A DNA stretch of 30,197 bases, from contig JAVVSK010000020.1 in the NCBI GenBank assembly GCA_036654235.1, forward strand, positions 1 to 30,197. The letters run 5' to 3'. Under the pieces are notes generated by a model. It was given only the letters and a program-made list of their open reading frames with translations. It ran no database searches and had not been told where the DNA came from. Numbering within the stretch: the first letter of the stretch is position 1; each line of letters opens with the position of its first letter. Position numbers and translations under genes: made by a program. The stretch is from JAVVSK01 sp036654235 (GTDB lineage: Bacteria; Bacillota; Clostridia; Christensenellales; CAG-138). Positions 6,797 through 14,680 of this stretch are shown in pieces.

Positions 6797-8031
6797 ACCG
6801 CGTCGAGCTTTTAGCACCGGCAGGAAACGCTGAGAGGTTAAATACGGCATTTCGCTTTGGTGCTGATGCCGTTTATCTCGGTCTTCCAACTATGAGTCTA
6901 AGAAATTTTGCCGATAATTTTACTTTCTTTGAGCTTGACGACTGTACGAAAAAGGCTCATGCTGTAAATAAGCGAGTTTATGTTACTTGCAACGCTTTTG
7001 CGCGCGATAAAGATATTGCCGCTCTTCCCGATATGTTTAGGGAACTTGAGCGTATATCTGTAGATGCAATAATCGTAAACGATCCCGGAGTTATTCGCGT
7101 TGCGAACCGCGTTTTAAAGCATACCCCGCTTCATCTAAGTACTCAGGCAAATACGCAAAATACGGAAGCTGCCCTATTTTGGAGTGACTTTGGAGTTACT
7201 CGTATAATTTTGGCGCGCGAGCTTTCTCTCGACGAAATCCGCGCTATGCGCGATAAGTTACCGCCCGATATTGAACTTGAAGCTTTTATTCATGGCGCAA
7301 TGTGCGTTTCATATTCGGGTCGCTGTCTTTTAAGCAACTATCTTGACGGAAGAGACGGGAATCGCGGCGAATGCATTCAACCGTGCCGATGGTCATATGA
7401 AATAAGGGAACGCGGAAAAGACGGAGAATATCTCCCGATAGAGCAGGATTCGCGCGGAACATATATTTTAAATTCACGTGATATGAATATGCTCAGTATT
7501 TTGGATAAGGTTATAGAAGCTGGCGTTTCTTCGCTAAAAATTGAGGGCAGAATGAAGTCTGTTTTTTACGTAGCAACTGTTGTAAACGCATATCGTATGG
7601 CTCTTGATACCTATTATAAAAATATTGAACACGGTGTCCCTTATGCACCTAACGAAAAAATAGCCGCCGAGCTTTTTAAGGCAAGCCATAGACCTTTTTG
7701 TACGGGTTTTTCATTTAAAAATACTGAACTTCAGGCTCCGTTTTCAACGAAATATATATCAGAGTATGAGTTTTCAGCTATAGTAATAGAATATGATGCA
7801 ATAAATAAAACAGCTTTGATAGAACAGCGAAATCGATTTTTTAATAGGGATGTGCTTTCTATATTATCGCCCAACGACGTTTCGCGCGAATTTATAGTAA
7901 ACGGTATAGCGAATATTGATGGTGAAACAATGGATGTCGCCCCACATCCACAGGAACGGCTAATCATAGGCTGCGATGAACCCCTAAAAACGGGCGATAT
8001 TTTAAGAAAACAAAAGGTGGCGGAAGAATGA
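6793..8031 (+). CDS. Peptidase U32 family protein, probable RNA hydroxylase
   Basis: U32 family proteins were named as peptidases, but several members (RlhA, TrhP) are now known to be iron-sulfur proteins needed for hydroxylation of rRNA or tRNA pyrimidines. The 412-residue product has the N-terminal LLAPAGN start and a TIM-barrel-like domain. It carries the family signature near 164-200, with four cysteines at about 171, 178, 194 and 198 (HGAMCVSYSGRC, then RGECIQPCRW). These are expected to bind the cluster. A shorter C-terminal beta-rich domain follows. The start overlaps the tlyA stop as ATGA, with AGGATCGGAAGAA upstream. The next small gene overlaps in the same way, so the set is translated as a chain. 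Which RNA base is the target cannot be told from sequence; TrhP-like tRNA hydroxylation is the best guess. Confidence 0.85.
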   Translation: MNRVELLAPAGNAERLNTAFRFGADAVYLGLPTMSLRNFADNFTFFELDDCTKKAHAVNKRVYVTCNAFARDKDIAALPDMFRELERISVDAIIVNDPGVIRVANRVLKHTPLHLSTQANTQNTEAALFWSDFGVTRIILARELSLDEIRAMRDKLPPDIELEAFIHGAMCVSYSGRCLLSNYLDGRDGNRGECIQPCRWSYEIRERGKDGEYLPIEQDSRGTYILNSRDMNMLSILDKVIEAGVSSLKIEGRMKSVFYVATVVNAYRMALDTYYKNIEHGVPYAPNEKIAAELFKASHRPFCTGFSFKNTELQAPFSTKYISEYEFSAIVIEYDAINKTALIEQRNRFFNRDVLSILSPNDVSREFIVNGIANIDGETMDVAPHPQERLIIGCDEPLKTGDILRKQKVAEE

Positions 8032-8213
8032 GATGCGGTTGTGATTGCGGCGGTTATATGGTTCAGAGCGAAAGGGGCGTGTTTTCGGGATGCGTCTGCC
8101 CGGATTGTGGTAAACAATGTACCGCATGTATGGGAAATAGGGACGAACCTCTGCCAATTTCAACGTTTCTTAGTTTAAAACATGAAGATGCGGATGATAC
8201 CGATACCGATTAA
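8028..8213 (+). CDS. Small Cys-rich zinc-ribbon-like protein
   Basis: This 61-residue protein is not assigned to a family I recognise. It has seven cysteines in three groups: CGC plus CGG near the start, then CVCPDCGKQCTAC at about 32-44, and an acidic tail (HEDADDTDTD). The spacing suggests a metal-binding ribbon or knuckle. The ATG overlaps the stop of the U32 gene (ATGA), with GGTGGCGGAAG just upstream, which argues for a real, coupled gene rather than a chance frame. Because the neighbour is an iron-sulfur RNA-modifying protein, a role in cluster handling or in the same modification is conceivable, but this is inference only. It is the last gene of the OLE-oapA-dxs run. Confidence 0.6.
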   Translation: MRCGCDCGGYMVQSERGVFSGCVCPDCGKQCTACMGNRDEPLPISTFLSLKHEDADDTDTD

Positions 8214-8279
8214 AACTTCGCGTTTATCGATTTTAAGACGTTCATAATTGTATGTAAAATATCTTATGGCGAATAAAAA

Positions 8280-10202
8280 TTAAACGTCACCCATCTCATT
8301 TGTTATATCGCTTAGCCTTGCGTTTATGCGTTCCCATTCGTCATATAGGGCATCTATCTCAGCTTTTTTTTCAGACGCTTTTTCCGAAAGTTCGAGAGTT
8401 TTTTTATAGTCGAAAGACGGCTCGGATAGTTTTCTGTTTATCGCATCAAGCGCCGTTTCTTCGGAATCTATTTTTTCTTCAATTCGTTTTATTTCGCCGC
8501 TTACGCGGTTATGTGCATTCGTCAGATCCTTTTGGAGCTTATAGGCATTCGGTTTTTCGCTCATTCGATTTGATAAATTTAAAGCCCTTTCATTCTCCGC
8601 TTTCATACTTAAAAATTCATCATATCCACCGATAACCTCAATAAGCCCATCTGAGGTCATGAAAAGAACCCTATCGGCGAGGCGATTAACGAGATACCTA
8701 TCATGTGTAACTATTAGCATAGTTCCGCCATAGTCTATCAGAGCGCCCTCAAGAGCCTCGCGTGAAGCTATATCGAGATGATTCGTAGGCTCATCAAGAA
8801 ATAAAAGGTTGGCACCTGAAAGCATAAGCTTTAAAAGTTGAATTCGCGCTCTTTCGCCGCCTGAGGTTACGCTTATTCCCTTATTTACATCGTCTCCACG
8901 AAATAAAAAAGCGGCAAGGGCATTTCTTAATTCTCCGAGGTTCATCATAGGATAGTAGTCGTGCACCTCGTTTATAATCGTATTATTCATATTAACGTTA
9001 TTTACGTTTTGATCATAATACCCAAATTTTACGTTCGAACCCAAATAAAAGCTGCCCATATCAGGATATAATTTCCTAGCAAAAATTTTTAAAAGAGTCG
9101 TTTTTCCGCATCCATTATCGCCCAAAAGAAAAACGCGCTCACCTTTTTTAATCAGTAAGTCGACATTTTTAAATACGGACTTACCGTCAAAGCTCTTACG
9201 TAGGTCGTTCCCGACAAGAACGTCGTTTCCGGAATTGTCATTTGCCTTAAAGGTAAAATGTATTGAAGAAAGTTCTTTTTCCGGTTCAACGAGAGTTGCT
9301 TTAAGACGTTCGATCTGCTTTAGCTTAGACGCGGCGGTTATAAAGTTGCGCTCGCGACCGAACCGTCTTTGTTGCTCAACGATTGCGCTTATTCGTCGAA
9401 TTTCTTTTTGGGTATTCTGATAGTGTTTTATAGCTATCTCGCGTTCGCTTCCGGTAAGCTCAACATGCCTTGAATAGTTGCCTTCAGTTACGCTTATGTG
9501 TTGATTTTTAAGTTCAAAGGTTCTTTCGGTAACTCTATCTAAAAAATACCTATCGTGAGAAATTACGATAAACGCCCCGCGATATGAGGAAAGAAAATCT
9601 TCAAGCCACTCTGTCGACGTTATATCAAGATGGTTCGTAGGTTCGTCGAGAAGAAGAAGATTGGCATCAGAGAGTAATACTCTAGCAAGCTGAGCCTTAT
9701 TTTTTTGTCCACCGCTAAATGTACTTATCGGGCGCCTCTGTTCCTCATCCGAAAATCCAAGCCCAAAAAGAGTAGAACGAACGCGATTTTTATAGGTAAG
9801 ACCGCCCAAAGTTTCAAAACCCTCGTTAAGAGCCGCCTGTTTTTTAATTAGCGAATCGCGCCTTTCGGGGTTCACCGACATAAGCTCGACGTTTAAAAGA
9901 TCAAGCTCAGTTTGCATATCCGATAGATTAGAAAAGACAGACAGAACATATTCGTAAAGGCTGGACTCTATATCGGATACATTTTGTTCGGTAATACCAA
10001 GCTTTAATTCGCGGTTTCTGTATACGCTGCCTTCGTCCGGCACGAGACTTCCTTCTAAAATATGAAAAAGCGTAGTCTTGCCTGAGCCGTTTACTCCTAC
10101 AAGACCAATTTTATCTTTAAAATTCACATCGAAACTTACGTCCTGCATTATGAGGCGCGTAATAAAACTTAACTTTAAACCGTGTACTGATAAAATAGAC
10201 AT
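8280..10202 (-). CDS. ABC-F family ATPase (YdiF/Uup type)
   Basis: ABC-F proteins have two ATPase domains and no membrane part. They act on the ribosome as translation factors, and some give antibiotic protection. The 640-residue product has Walker A motifs GVNGSGKT (36-43) and GDNGCGKT (361-368). Signature motifs are SGGQ (163-166) and SGGE (447-450), and each half carries an LDEPTNHLD Walker B. The inter-domain linker at about 230-310 is the arm region that reaches the ribosome. A C-terminal coiled coil of about 90 residues follows. The layout fits the YdiF/Uup housekeeping branch better than dedicated resistance types. The ATG has AGGA about 8 nt upstream. It follows the lipoprotein gene by 14 nt, so it is the last gene of the ybaB-recR operon. 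Confidence 0.9.
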   Translation of the reverse strand: MSILSVHGLKLSFITRLIMQDVSFDVNFKDKIGLVGVNGSGKTTLFHILEGSLVPDEGSVYRNRELKLGITEQNVSDIESSLYEYVLSVFSNLSDMQTELDLLNVELMSVNPERRDSLIKKQAALNEGFETLGGLTYKNRVRSTLFGLGFSDEEQRRPISTFSGGQKNKAQLARVLLSDANLLLLDEPTNHLDITSTEWLEDFLSSYRGAFIVISHDRYFLDRVTERTFELKNQHISVTEGNYSRHVELTGSEREIAIKHYQNTQKEIRRISAIVEQQRRFGRERNFITAASKLKQIERLKATLVEPEKELSSIHFTFKANDNSGNDVLVGNDLRKSFDGKSVFKNVDLLIKKGERVFLLGDNGCGKTTLLKIFARKLYPDMGSFYLGSNVKFGYYDQNVNNVNMNNTIINEVHDYYPMMNLGELRNALAAFLFRGDDVNKGISVTSGGERARIQLLKLMLSGANLLFLDEPTNHLDIASREALEGALIDYGGTMLIVTHDRYLVNRLADRVLFMTSDGLIEVIGGYDEFLSMKAENERALNLSNRMSEKPNAYKLQKDLTNAHNRVSGEIKRIEEKIDSEETALDAINRKLSEPSFDYKKTLELSEKASEKKAEIDALYDEWERINARLSDITNEMGDV

Positions 10203-10216
10203 AATTATCCTATTTA

Positions 10217-11155
10217 TTAATATACATGCGCCCTAATCGACAGAACGAGCTGCGATAGGGTCGAGTATGATGAGATACAGATATTGTTTGATGAAGTTAT
10301 AAGCTTTTCACCGTCAAGCTCAATATAGCCCTGTATCGGATTAATGGCAAACATTAGATCCTGCTTAACATCGTCGCTCTTAATCATAAAGAACACATAG
10401 GTGCTTTCCGCCTTCAGGGGCGGAACGGACGATACATTGTATGTTACGGGAGCTAGGGACGAATTGTCCAACATACCGTTTACCATAGATGGCATATAGA
10501 TAAAATCAAGCTTAATCCCATAGGTAATTTCACCCTTAATAGCGCCCAAAACCGTTATACACGCCCTAGAGGCTTCCGCCTCATTTTCAACGCTAACCCC
10601 GTTGCTTTCCGAATAACAATGCATCATCGTAACAGGCGGAAAATTCTCAACCCGACCGACAAATATAACATCGCAAGCGTTGGCAAGAGCGTCTAGCGAG
10701 GAAAAATAGTATGTATGAGATGGCAATAAAATTTCGGACGCGAAATTATTTAAAAGGACAGTTATGCTTTCTACGGGAATAGACAATTCATTAAAAAGCA
10801 CGGAGCCATTCAAAACCTTAAATGAATTTAATACCGAATATTCATCCGTGGTTTCCGTTTGAAGTAAAAACATAAGATAAAAAGAGTTTGGTTCGCACGT
10901 CGCTCCAATACATTTTATATATGTGTTAGAGACGGTTCCCCCTGAAAGCACGGACAAGTTTCCGAGGGTACAAGAGTCGGTGCTCTGAGCTATTGCGGAG
11001 GCATTTCCTATAACAACTAGAGAAGAAGCCCTATATAGTTGCTTAAGCTGCTGAATTATTTTAGGGTCAAGTTCGGAAGGATTTTTCTTTGAGCACGATG
11101 AAAAAAAGACAGCAAAAGCCAGCATCATTGCAATACTTAAAAAAATATATCGCAT
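10217..11155 (-). CDS. Predicted lipoprotein of unknown function
   Basis: The first 21 residues form a lipoprotein signal: a charged start, a hydrophobic stretch and a lipobox ending FSSC with Cys21. The mature 292-residue protein should be anchored to the outer face of the membrane. The body is rich in beta-prone segments and Ser/Thr, and contains the phrases CDVIFVGRVENF and ACITVLGAIKGE. These resemble extracellular beta-barrel domains found in clostridial lipoproteins, where a protein asks whether a value is set or transferred; I do not assign a family. It sits inside a housekeeping operon, 23 nt after recR and 14 nt before the ABC-F gene, so it shares their transcription. The binding site is weak (AAAGACGG, rather far). 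The lipoprotein call is good; the function is unknown. Confidence 0.75.
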   Translation of the reverse strand: MRYIFLSIAMMLAFAVFFSSCSKKNPSELDPKIIQQLKQLYRASSLVVIGNASAIAQSTDSCTLGNLSVLSGGTVSNTYIKCIGATCEPNSFYLMFLLQTETTDEYSVLNSFKVLNGSVLFNELSIPVESITVLLNNFASEILLPSHTYYFSSLDALANACDVIFVGRVENFPPVTMMHCYSESNGVSVENEAEASRACITVLGAIKGEITYGIKLDFIYMPSMVNGMLDNSSLAPVTYNVSSVPPLKAESTYVFFMIKSDDVKQDLMFAINPIQGYIELDGEKLITSSNNICISSYSTLSQLVLSIRAHVY

Positions 11156-11178
11156 GAAAAAACCGTCTTTTAATTTAT

Positions 11179-11772
11179 TTATATCTCTCGCCTACCTTCC
11201 ATTGCCTTTAAAAGCGTAACCTCGTCTATATATTCGAGATTGCCGCCTATAGGTATACCTCGCGCAATCCTGGTTACAGCAACGCCAAAGGGCTTTAAAA
11301 GTCTCGATATATAGGAGGCCGTGGCTTCGCCCTCAACGTCAGGATTGGTAGCCAATATTACCTCTTTTACACCGCCGTCTTTAACTCTTTCGCATAAGGC
11401 TCTAATATTTATATCGTCGGGACCTACTCCGTTCATAGGAGAAAGTATTCCACCCAAAACATGATAAAGACCATTGAATTCACGCATACGTTCGAGAGCC
11501 AAAACATCTTTAGATTCGCCAACAACGCATATTATTGTTTTATCCCTCTTAGCATCTGTACATATTGAGCATGGAACGATATCGGTATAGTTTCCGCAAA
11601 CAGGACATCTTACTATCTTTTCTTTAGCGCCCTCTATTGCCTTCGCAATAAGAAGAGCCTTATCTTTATCCATATCCAATATAAAATAAGCGAGCCTTTG
11701 AGCGCTCTTAGCTCCTATACCCGGTAATCTACAAAGCTCGGCTATGAGGTTGTTAATGGGATTAAGCTGCAT
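11179..11772 (-). CDS. recR: Recombination mediator RecR
   Basis: RecR works with RecO and RecF to load RecA on gapped DNA. The 197-residue product is of standard length. It has a helix-hairpin-helix (LCRLPGIGAKSAQRLA), a four-cysteine zinc finger (C56, C59, C68, C71; CPVCG and CSIC) and a Toprim domain with VVGESKD and ATNPDVEGEATA. All diagnostic motifs are intact. It begins 5 nt after the ybaB stop, the usual bacterial ybaB-recR pairing. dnaX, often upstream of this pair, is absent here; the region before ybaB is non-coding. The binding site is weak and translation is probably coupled to ybaB. Confidence 0.97.
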   Translation of the reverse strand: MQLNPINNLIAELCRLPGIGAKSAQRLAYFILDMDKDKALLIAKAIEGAKEKIVRCPVCGNYTDIVPCSICTDAKRDKTIICVVGESKDVLALERMREFNGLYHVLGGILSPMNGVGPDDINIRALCERVKDGGVKEVILATNPDVEGEATASYISRLLKPFGVAVTRIARGIPIGGNLEYIDEVTLLKAMEGRREI

Positions 11773-11777
11773 AGCTG

Positions 11778-12113
11778 TTACAGACCCAAGTTAATGCCGC
11801 CCGTTACTTTATTTACGGCCTCGCTCATAGCATCGTCCGCCTTAGCAACGGCAGCATTAACAGCGCTTAAAATAAGATCCTGAAGCATTTCAATATCGTC
11901 CGGATCAACACATTCTTTATTTATCTCAATAGACTTAAATTCTTTTTTGCCGTTTATTACGGCAGAAATCATGCCCCCGCCGACGGTTACCGTATAATCG
12001 GTTTCGCCGATTTCGTTTTGAACTTTTTCAACATCCTGCTGCATTTTTTGTGCCTGACGCACAAGCTGCTGCATATTTCCGCCGCCCATTCCTGGAAAAC
12101 CACCCTTTGGCAT
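11778..12113 (-). CDS. ybaB: YbaB/EbfC family nucleoid-associated protein
   Basis: YbaB/EbfC proteins are small DNA-binding dimers associated with the nucleoid and are commonly paired with recR. The 111-residue product shows the Gly-rich start (GGFPGMGGG), the long helix MQQLVRQAQKMQQDVEKVQ, a beta-sheet core (VTVGGGMISAVINGKKEF) and the helix DLILSAVNAAVAKA. Length and motifs match the family closely. GGAGG sits just upstream of the ATG at 12111-12113. A promoter is predicted at 12267-12295. It is the first gene of the ybaB-recR-lipoprotein-ABC-F operon. Confidence 0.95.
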   Translation of the reverse strand: MPKGGFPGMGGGNMQQLVRQAQKMQQDVEKVQNEIGETDYTVTVGGGMISAVINGKKEFKSIEINKECVDPDDIEMLQDLILSAVNAAVAKADDAMSEAVNKVTGGINLGL

Positions 12114-12583
12114 AATTTACCTCCAAAAAAAATTATACGGGAATAAACCCATAAAATAAAATAGCACGTTATACTAGCATATAAGCTTGGATAATGCAAA
12201 TTGAACCTATGTTCATATGTTTTGCAAAAACAATAACACGATTCTACTCCCAATATCGTAAAAATAGTAATATATAAAAAATTAAAAAGTGTCAAAAACT
12301 CTAATGAATTACAAGAGTGCGCTTTTAAATATTGCTAAATTAACAAATGCAATTTGTAAGGGCAAAAGCAGCATAATCCAAGGTGCAAAATAAAAAGCGC
12401 GCATTTATCATATCTTTTAATACTTCTCATCTATAATTAATCTTACTTAATTGCCCCTAAATTCAAACCCCTTTGCCCTAATCCATTACTATCTTTCAAG
12501 TAGAACCTCCCGTTTTTAGCTATTTGAAAAAAAACGGAATACGTAGTAGAATAGAGCCTCATAGTATAAGGGGGTTATTTGAT
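12114..12583. other. Divergent intergenic region, non-coding
   Basis: About 470 bp of very AT-rich DNA lies between the divergent ybaB and M50 protease genes. It contains a minus-strand promoter (12267-12295) and, near the plus-strand gene, a TATAAT at about 12431-12436 without a clear -35 box. I looked for the signal recognition particle RNA often found near dnaX/recR; the conserved loop sequences are not there. No other RNA or coding feature is supported. Confidence 0.5.
12267..12295 (-). promoter_or_regulatory. Promoter of ybaB-recR operon
   Basis: A perfect -35 TTGACA (12290-12295, minus strand) is followed after 17 nt by TATTAC (12267-12272). The leader to ybaB would be about 145 nt long. 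A closer TATAAT occurs next to the ribosome binding site but has no matching -35. Confidence 0.5.
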
Positions 12584-13237
12584 TTGCCGAGTATTTTTAC
12601 ACTAGATTTTTGGATGAACACTTTGTATGCGCTTCCCGGCATATTGGTTGGTCTTTCGTTTCACGAATGGGCTCATGCTTACGCCGCATATAAAATGGGC
12701 GATCCAACCGCAAAAAACTTTGGGCGCATGACCGTAAACCCGCTTGCGCACTTCGATCCTATAGGATTTATTTCGCTCTTGCTTTTAGGCTTTGGTTGGG
12801 CTAAACCGGTTCCTATAAATCCTCGAAATTATAGGCATCCTCGAAGGGACGATATTATAGTTTCTCTCGCCGGTATAACAATGAACCTTATCATAGCAAT
12901 TTTCGGTACTTTACTTCTATACCTATGTCTCTTTACTTTTAAACTAAAAAGTACGGTTCTGATAAACATGATTTATTCCCTAATAACGATAAATCTTGCC
13001 CTTATGATATTTAACCTTATTCCTATTCCTCCCCTCGACGGATCACATGTTGTGGAAACGCTGCTCATAAGGAAGGTCGGTCCAAAACCGTTTTTATTTC
13101 TGAGAAAATATGGCTTTATTATTTTAATCGTGCTTCTTCTCGTATTGAATATGACAAACATACTCAGTACTGTAATCGGATTTTTTATGAACGCTTTATT
13201 TTCGTTCTTTAATTTGATTTTTGGAGTTGTGCTGTGA
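12584..13237 (+). CDS. Site-2 protease family (M50) membrane metalloprotease
   Basis: M50 proteases cleave substrates within the membrane. The product is a multi-helix membrane protein with the zinc site HEWAH (27-31) in a first hydrophobic segment and the second-site motif around PPLDGS (Asp at about 152) in a later one. It lacks a PDZ domain, as in the YwhC-like subgroup often found before scpA. I chose the TTG at 12584 because AAGGGGG ends 9 nt upstream, giving 217 residues. A longer TTG start at 12524 would add 20 poorly hydrophobic residues without a binding site. An ATG ten codons further on is a third option. The stop overlaps the scpA GTG (GTGA), so the gene is coupled to scpA. Its substrate is unknown. 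Confidence 0.88.
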   Translation: MPSIFTLDFWMNTLYALPGILVGLSFHEWAHAYAAYKMGDPTAKNFGRMTVNPLAHFDPIGFISLLLLGFGWAKPVPINPRNYRHPRRDDIIVSLAGITMNLIIAIFGTLLLYLCLFTFKLKSTVLINMIYSLITINLALMIFNLIPIPPLDGSHVVETLLIRKVGPKPFLFLRKYGFIILIVLLLVLNMTNILSTVIGFFMNALFSFFNLIFGVVL

Positions 13238-13995
13238 ACTACAGCGTATCAATAAAACAGTTTGAGGGACCATTGGATTTACTTTTGCACCTTATCGAAA
13301 AGGCAGAGGTGGATATAAAGGATATATTCGTAAGCGAAATCACGTCACAGTATATAGACTTTATTAAGCAACTTGATAGATACAATATAGAAAACAACAG
13401 TGAATTTATCACAATGGCAGCAACGCTTTTATTCATAAAATCCCGTTCAATGTTGCCGATTAAACAGGAAATTATTGATGAAGATGACGATCCCGAATTC
13501 ATGCTTATTGAAAGGCTAAAAGAATATAAAGCAATAAAACGCGCAACCGAAGAATTGAACGAAATAAAACTTAAAAATGCGGGCAGATATACAAAGCTCC
13601 CCGAAGAATTTTTGCTCCCCCCGCGGGAGATAGTTCTTGTTAACGGTAGCATTGAGCTTTTGCATCGCGCGTTTTCCGAGTTATTAAGCCGGAAGATTGA
13701 AGAAAAAGCCGAGTTTACACATGAAGTAAATTTAGATAGATTTACCGTGCGTGAACAGCTTAAAAAAATCCGTGAAAAGCTTTCGGATGTATTGTATATA
13801 ACTTTTTTTGAATTGTTTGACGATATGACTTGCAAGCTCGAAATGATAGTGACCTTCATGGCGCTTCTTGATATGATAGTCAGAAACGAAATATATGTAA
13901 GGCAGAGCGCTCCTTTTGATGAAATTAAGATAATTGTTCGTTCGCTTCTTACTTCTGATGAAGACGCGAAATATATGGATGAGGATATTGACTGA
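13234..13995 (+). CDS. scpA: Segregation and condensation protein A
   Basis: ScpA is the kleisin subunit that bridges the SMC dimer in the bacterial condensin complex needed for chromosome compaction and segregation. The 253-residue product shows the N-terminal motif FEGPLDLLLHLI, the SEITSQYIDFI helix and FITMAATLLFIKSRSMLP, all typical. The C-terminal winged-helix part binds the SMC head. The start is a GTG overlapping the M50 gene stop. Its stop overlaps the scpB ATG by one base. All parts are present with normal spacing, and the gene looks fully functional. Confidence 0.97.
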   Translation: MNYSVSIKQFEGPLDLLLHLIEKAEVDIKDIFVSEITSQYIDFIKQLDRYNIENNSEFITMAATLLFIKSRSMLPIKQEIIDEDDDPEFMLIERLKEYKAIKRATEELNEIKLKNAGRYTKLPEEFLLPPREIVLVNGSIELLHRAFSELLSRKIEEKAEFTHEVNLDRFTVREQLKKIREKLSDVLYITFFELFDDMTCKLEMIVTFMALLDMIVRNEIYVRQSAPFDEIKIIVRSLLTSDEDAKYMDEDID

Positions 13996-14549
13996 TGCAA
14001 GAAGATAAGCTTAAAGCGGCGCTTGAATGCATATTATTTGTGGCGGGGGAACCTGTTTTAAAGACAGAGCTATGCCGCGCCCTCGATTTAACGTTTCTTG
14101 AGTTAAATTCGCTTCTTGATGAGGCAAACGCCGAAACTTCCCTTTTTGAACGCGGCGTTATAATTGAAACAACTGATGAATCTGTTCAGTTGGTTTCAAA
14201 TAAGCTATATGCAAAGTATGTTGAATCTCTTTTGCAACCGCCAAAAGAGAAAAACATATCCCAATCAATGATGGAAACGTTGGCGGTTGTCGCGTATCAT
14301 CAGCCGGTTACGCGCGGTGAAATTGAAGCGGTGCGCGGTGTGCGCTGTGAATATGCCGTACGGGAGTTACTTAAGCAGGATCTTATAGTTGAATCAGGAA
14401 GAAAGCCCGTTCTCGGTCGTCCAATGACTTTTACAACTACCGATAGATTTTTAAGGCTTTTTGGACTTTCGTCGCTCGATGATCTTCCCGAATTTTCAAG
14501 GTTCACTGAGGGCTTAGATGAGAAACCACGCGAAGAAATTGTTATCTAG
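13995..14549 (+). CDS. scpB: Segregation and condensation protein B
   Basis: ScpB forms dimers that bind the central part of ScpA in the SMC-ScpAB condensin. The 184-residue product has two winged-helix domains. Typical motifs are the start LKAALECILFVAGEPV, ETLAVVAYHQPVTRGEIEA and a later GRKPVLGRPMTFTTT. It begins on the last base of the scpA stop codon, so the two are translationally coupled. An AT-rich 7-bp hairpin just after it (about 14557-14576) may be a weak end of the operon. Confidence 0.97.
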   Translation: MQEDKLKAALECILFVAGEPVLKTELCRALDLTFLELNSLLDEANAETSLFERGVIIETTDESVQLVSNKLYAKYVESLLQPPKEKNISQSMMETLAVVAYHQPVTRGEIEAVRGVRCEYAVRELLKQDLIVESGRKPVLGRPMTFTTTDRFLRLFGLSSLDDLPEFSRFTEGLDEKPREEIVI

Positions 14550-14577
14550 TGGAATAAAACATATTTTCGTATGTTTC

Positions 14578-14607
14578 TTGCTAATTTGGATGGTTTTGGA
14601 TTATAAT
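14578..14607 (+). promoter_or_regulatory. Promoter of htrA-type protease gene
   Basis: TTGCTA (14578-14583) and TATAAT (14602-14607) are spaced by 18 nt, upstream of the protease ATG at 14681. This gives a leader of about 65 nt and makes the protease gene independent of scpAB. Confidence 0.5.
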
Positions 14608-14680
14608 GTAGCGGGGTATTGGAAAAAAGCGAAATTCGTTGTTTTCCAGTAAACTCCGTATAAATTGTAGAGGTATTAAA

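Noticed and set aside
12114..12583. Possible signal recognition particle RNA near ybaB/recR
   Set aside because: The conserved loop sequences and GC-rich stem of this RNA are not found; the region is uniformly AT-rich.
12524..12583. Longer TTG start for the M50 protease
   Set aside because: No ribosome binding site, while the TTG at 12584 has AAGGGGG at ideal spacing.
13239..14000. 253-codon open frame antisense to scpA
   Set aside because: It mirrors scpA almost exactly; its Ser/Ile-rich translation is typical of an antisense shadow, while scpA has all family motifs.
14557..14576. 7-bp hairpin AAACATA/TATGTTT after scpB as a terminator
   Set aside because: The stem is purely A/T-rich with one G/C pair on each arm and no T run, so it is too weak to list as a terminator.
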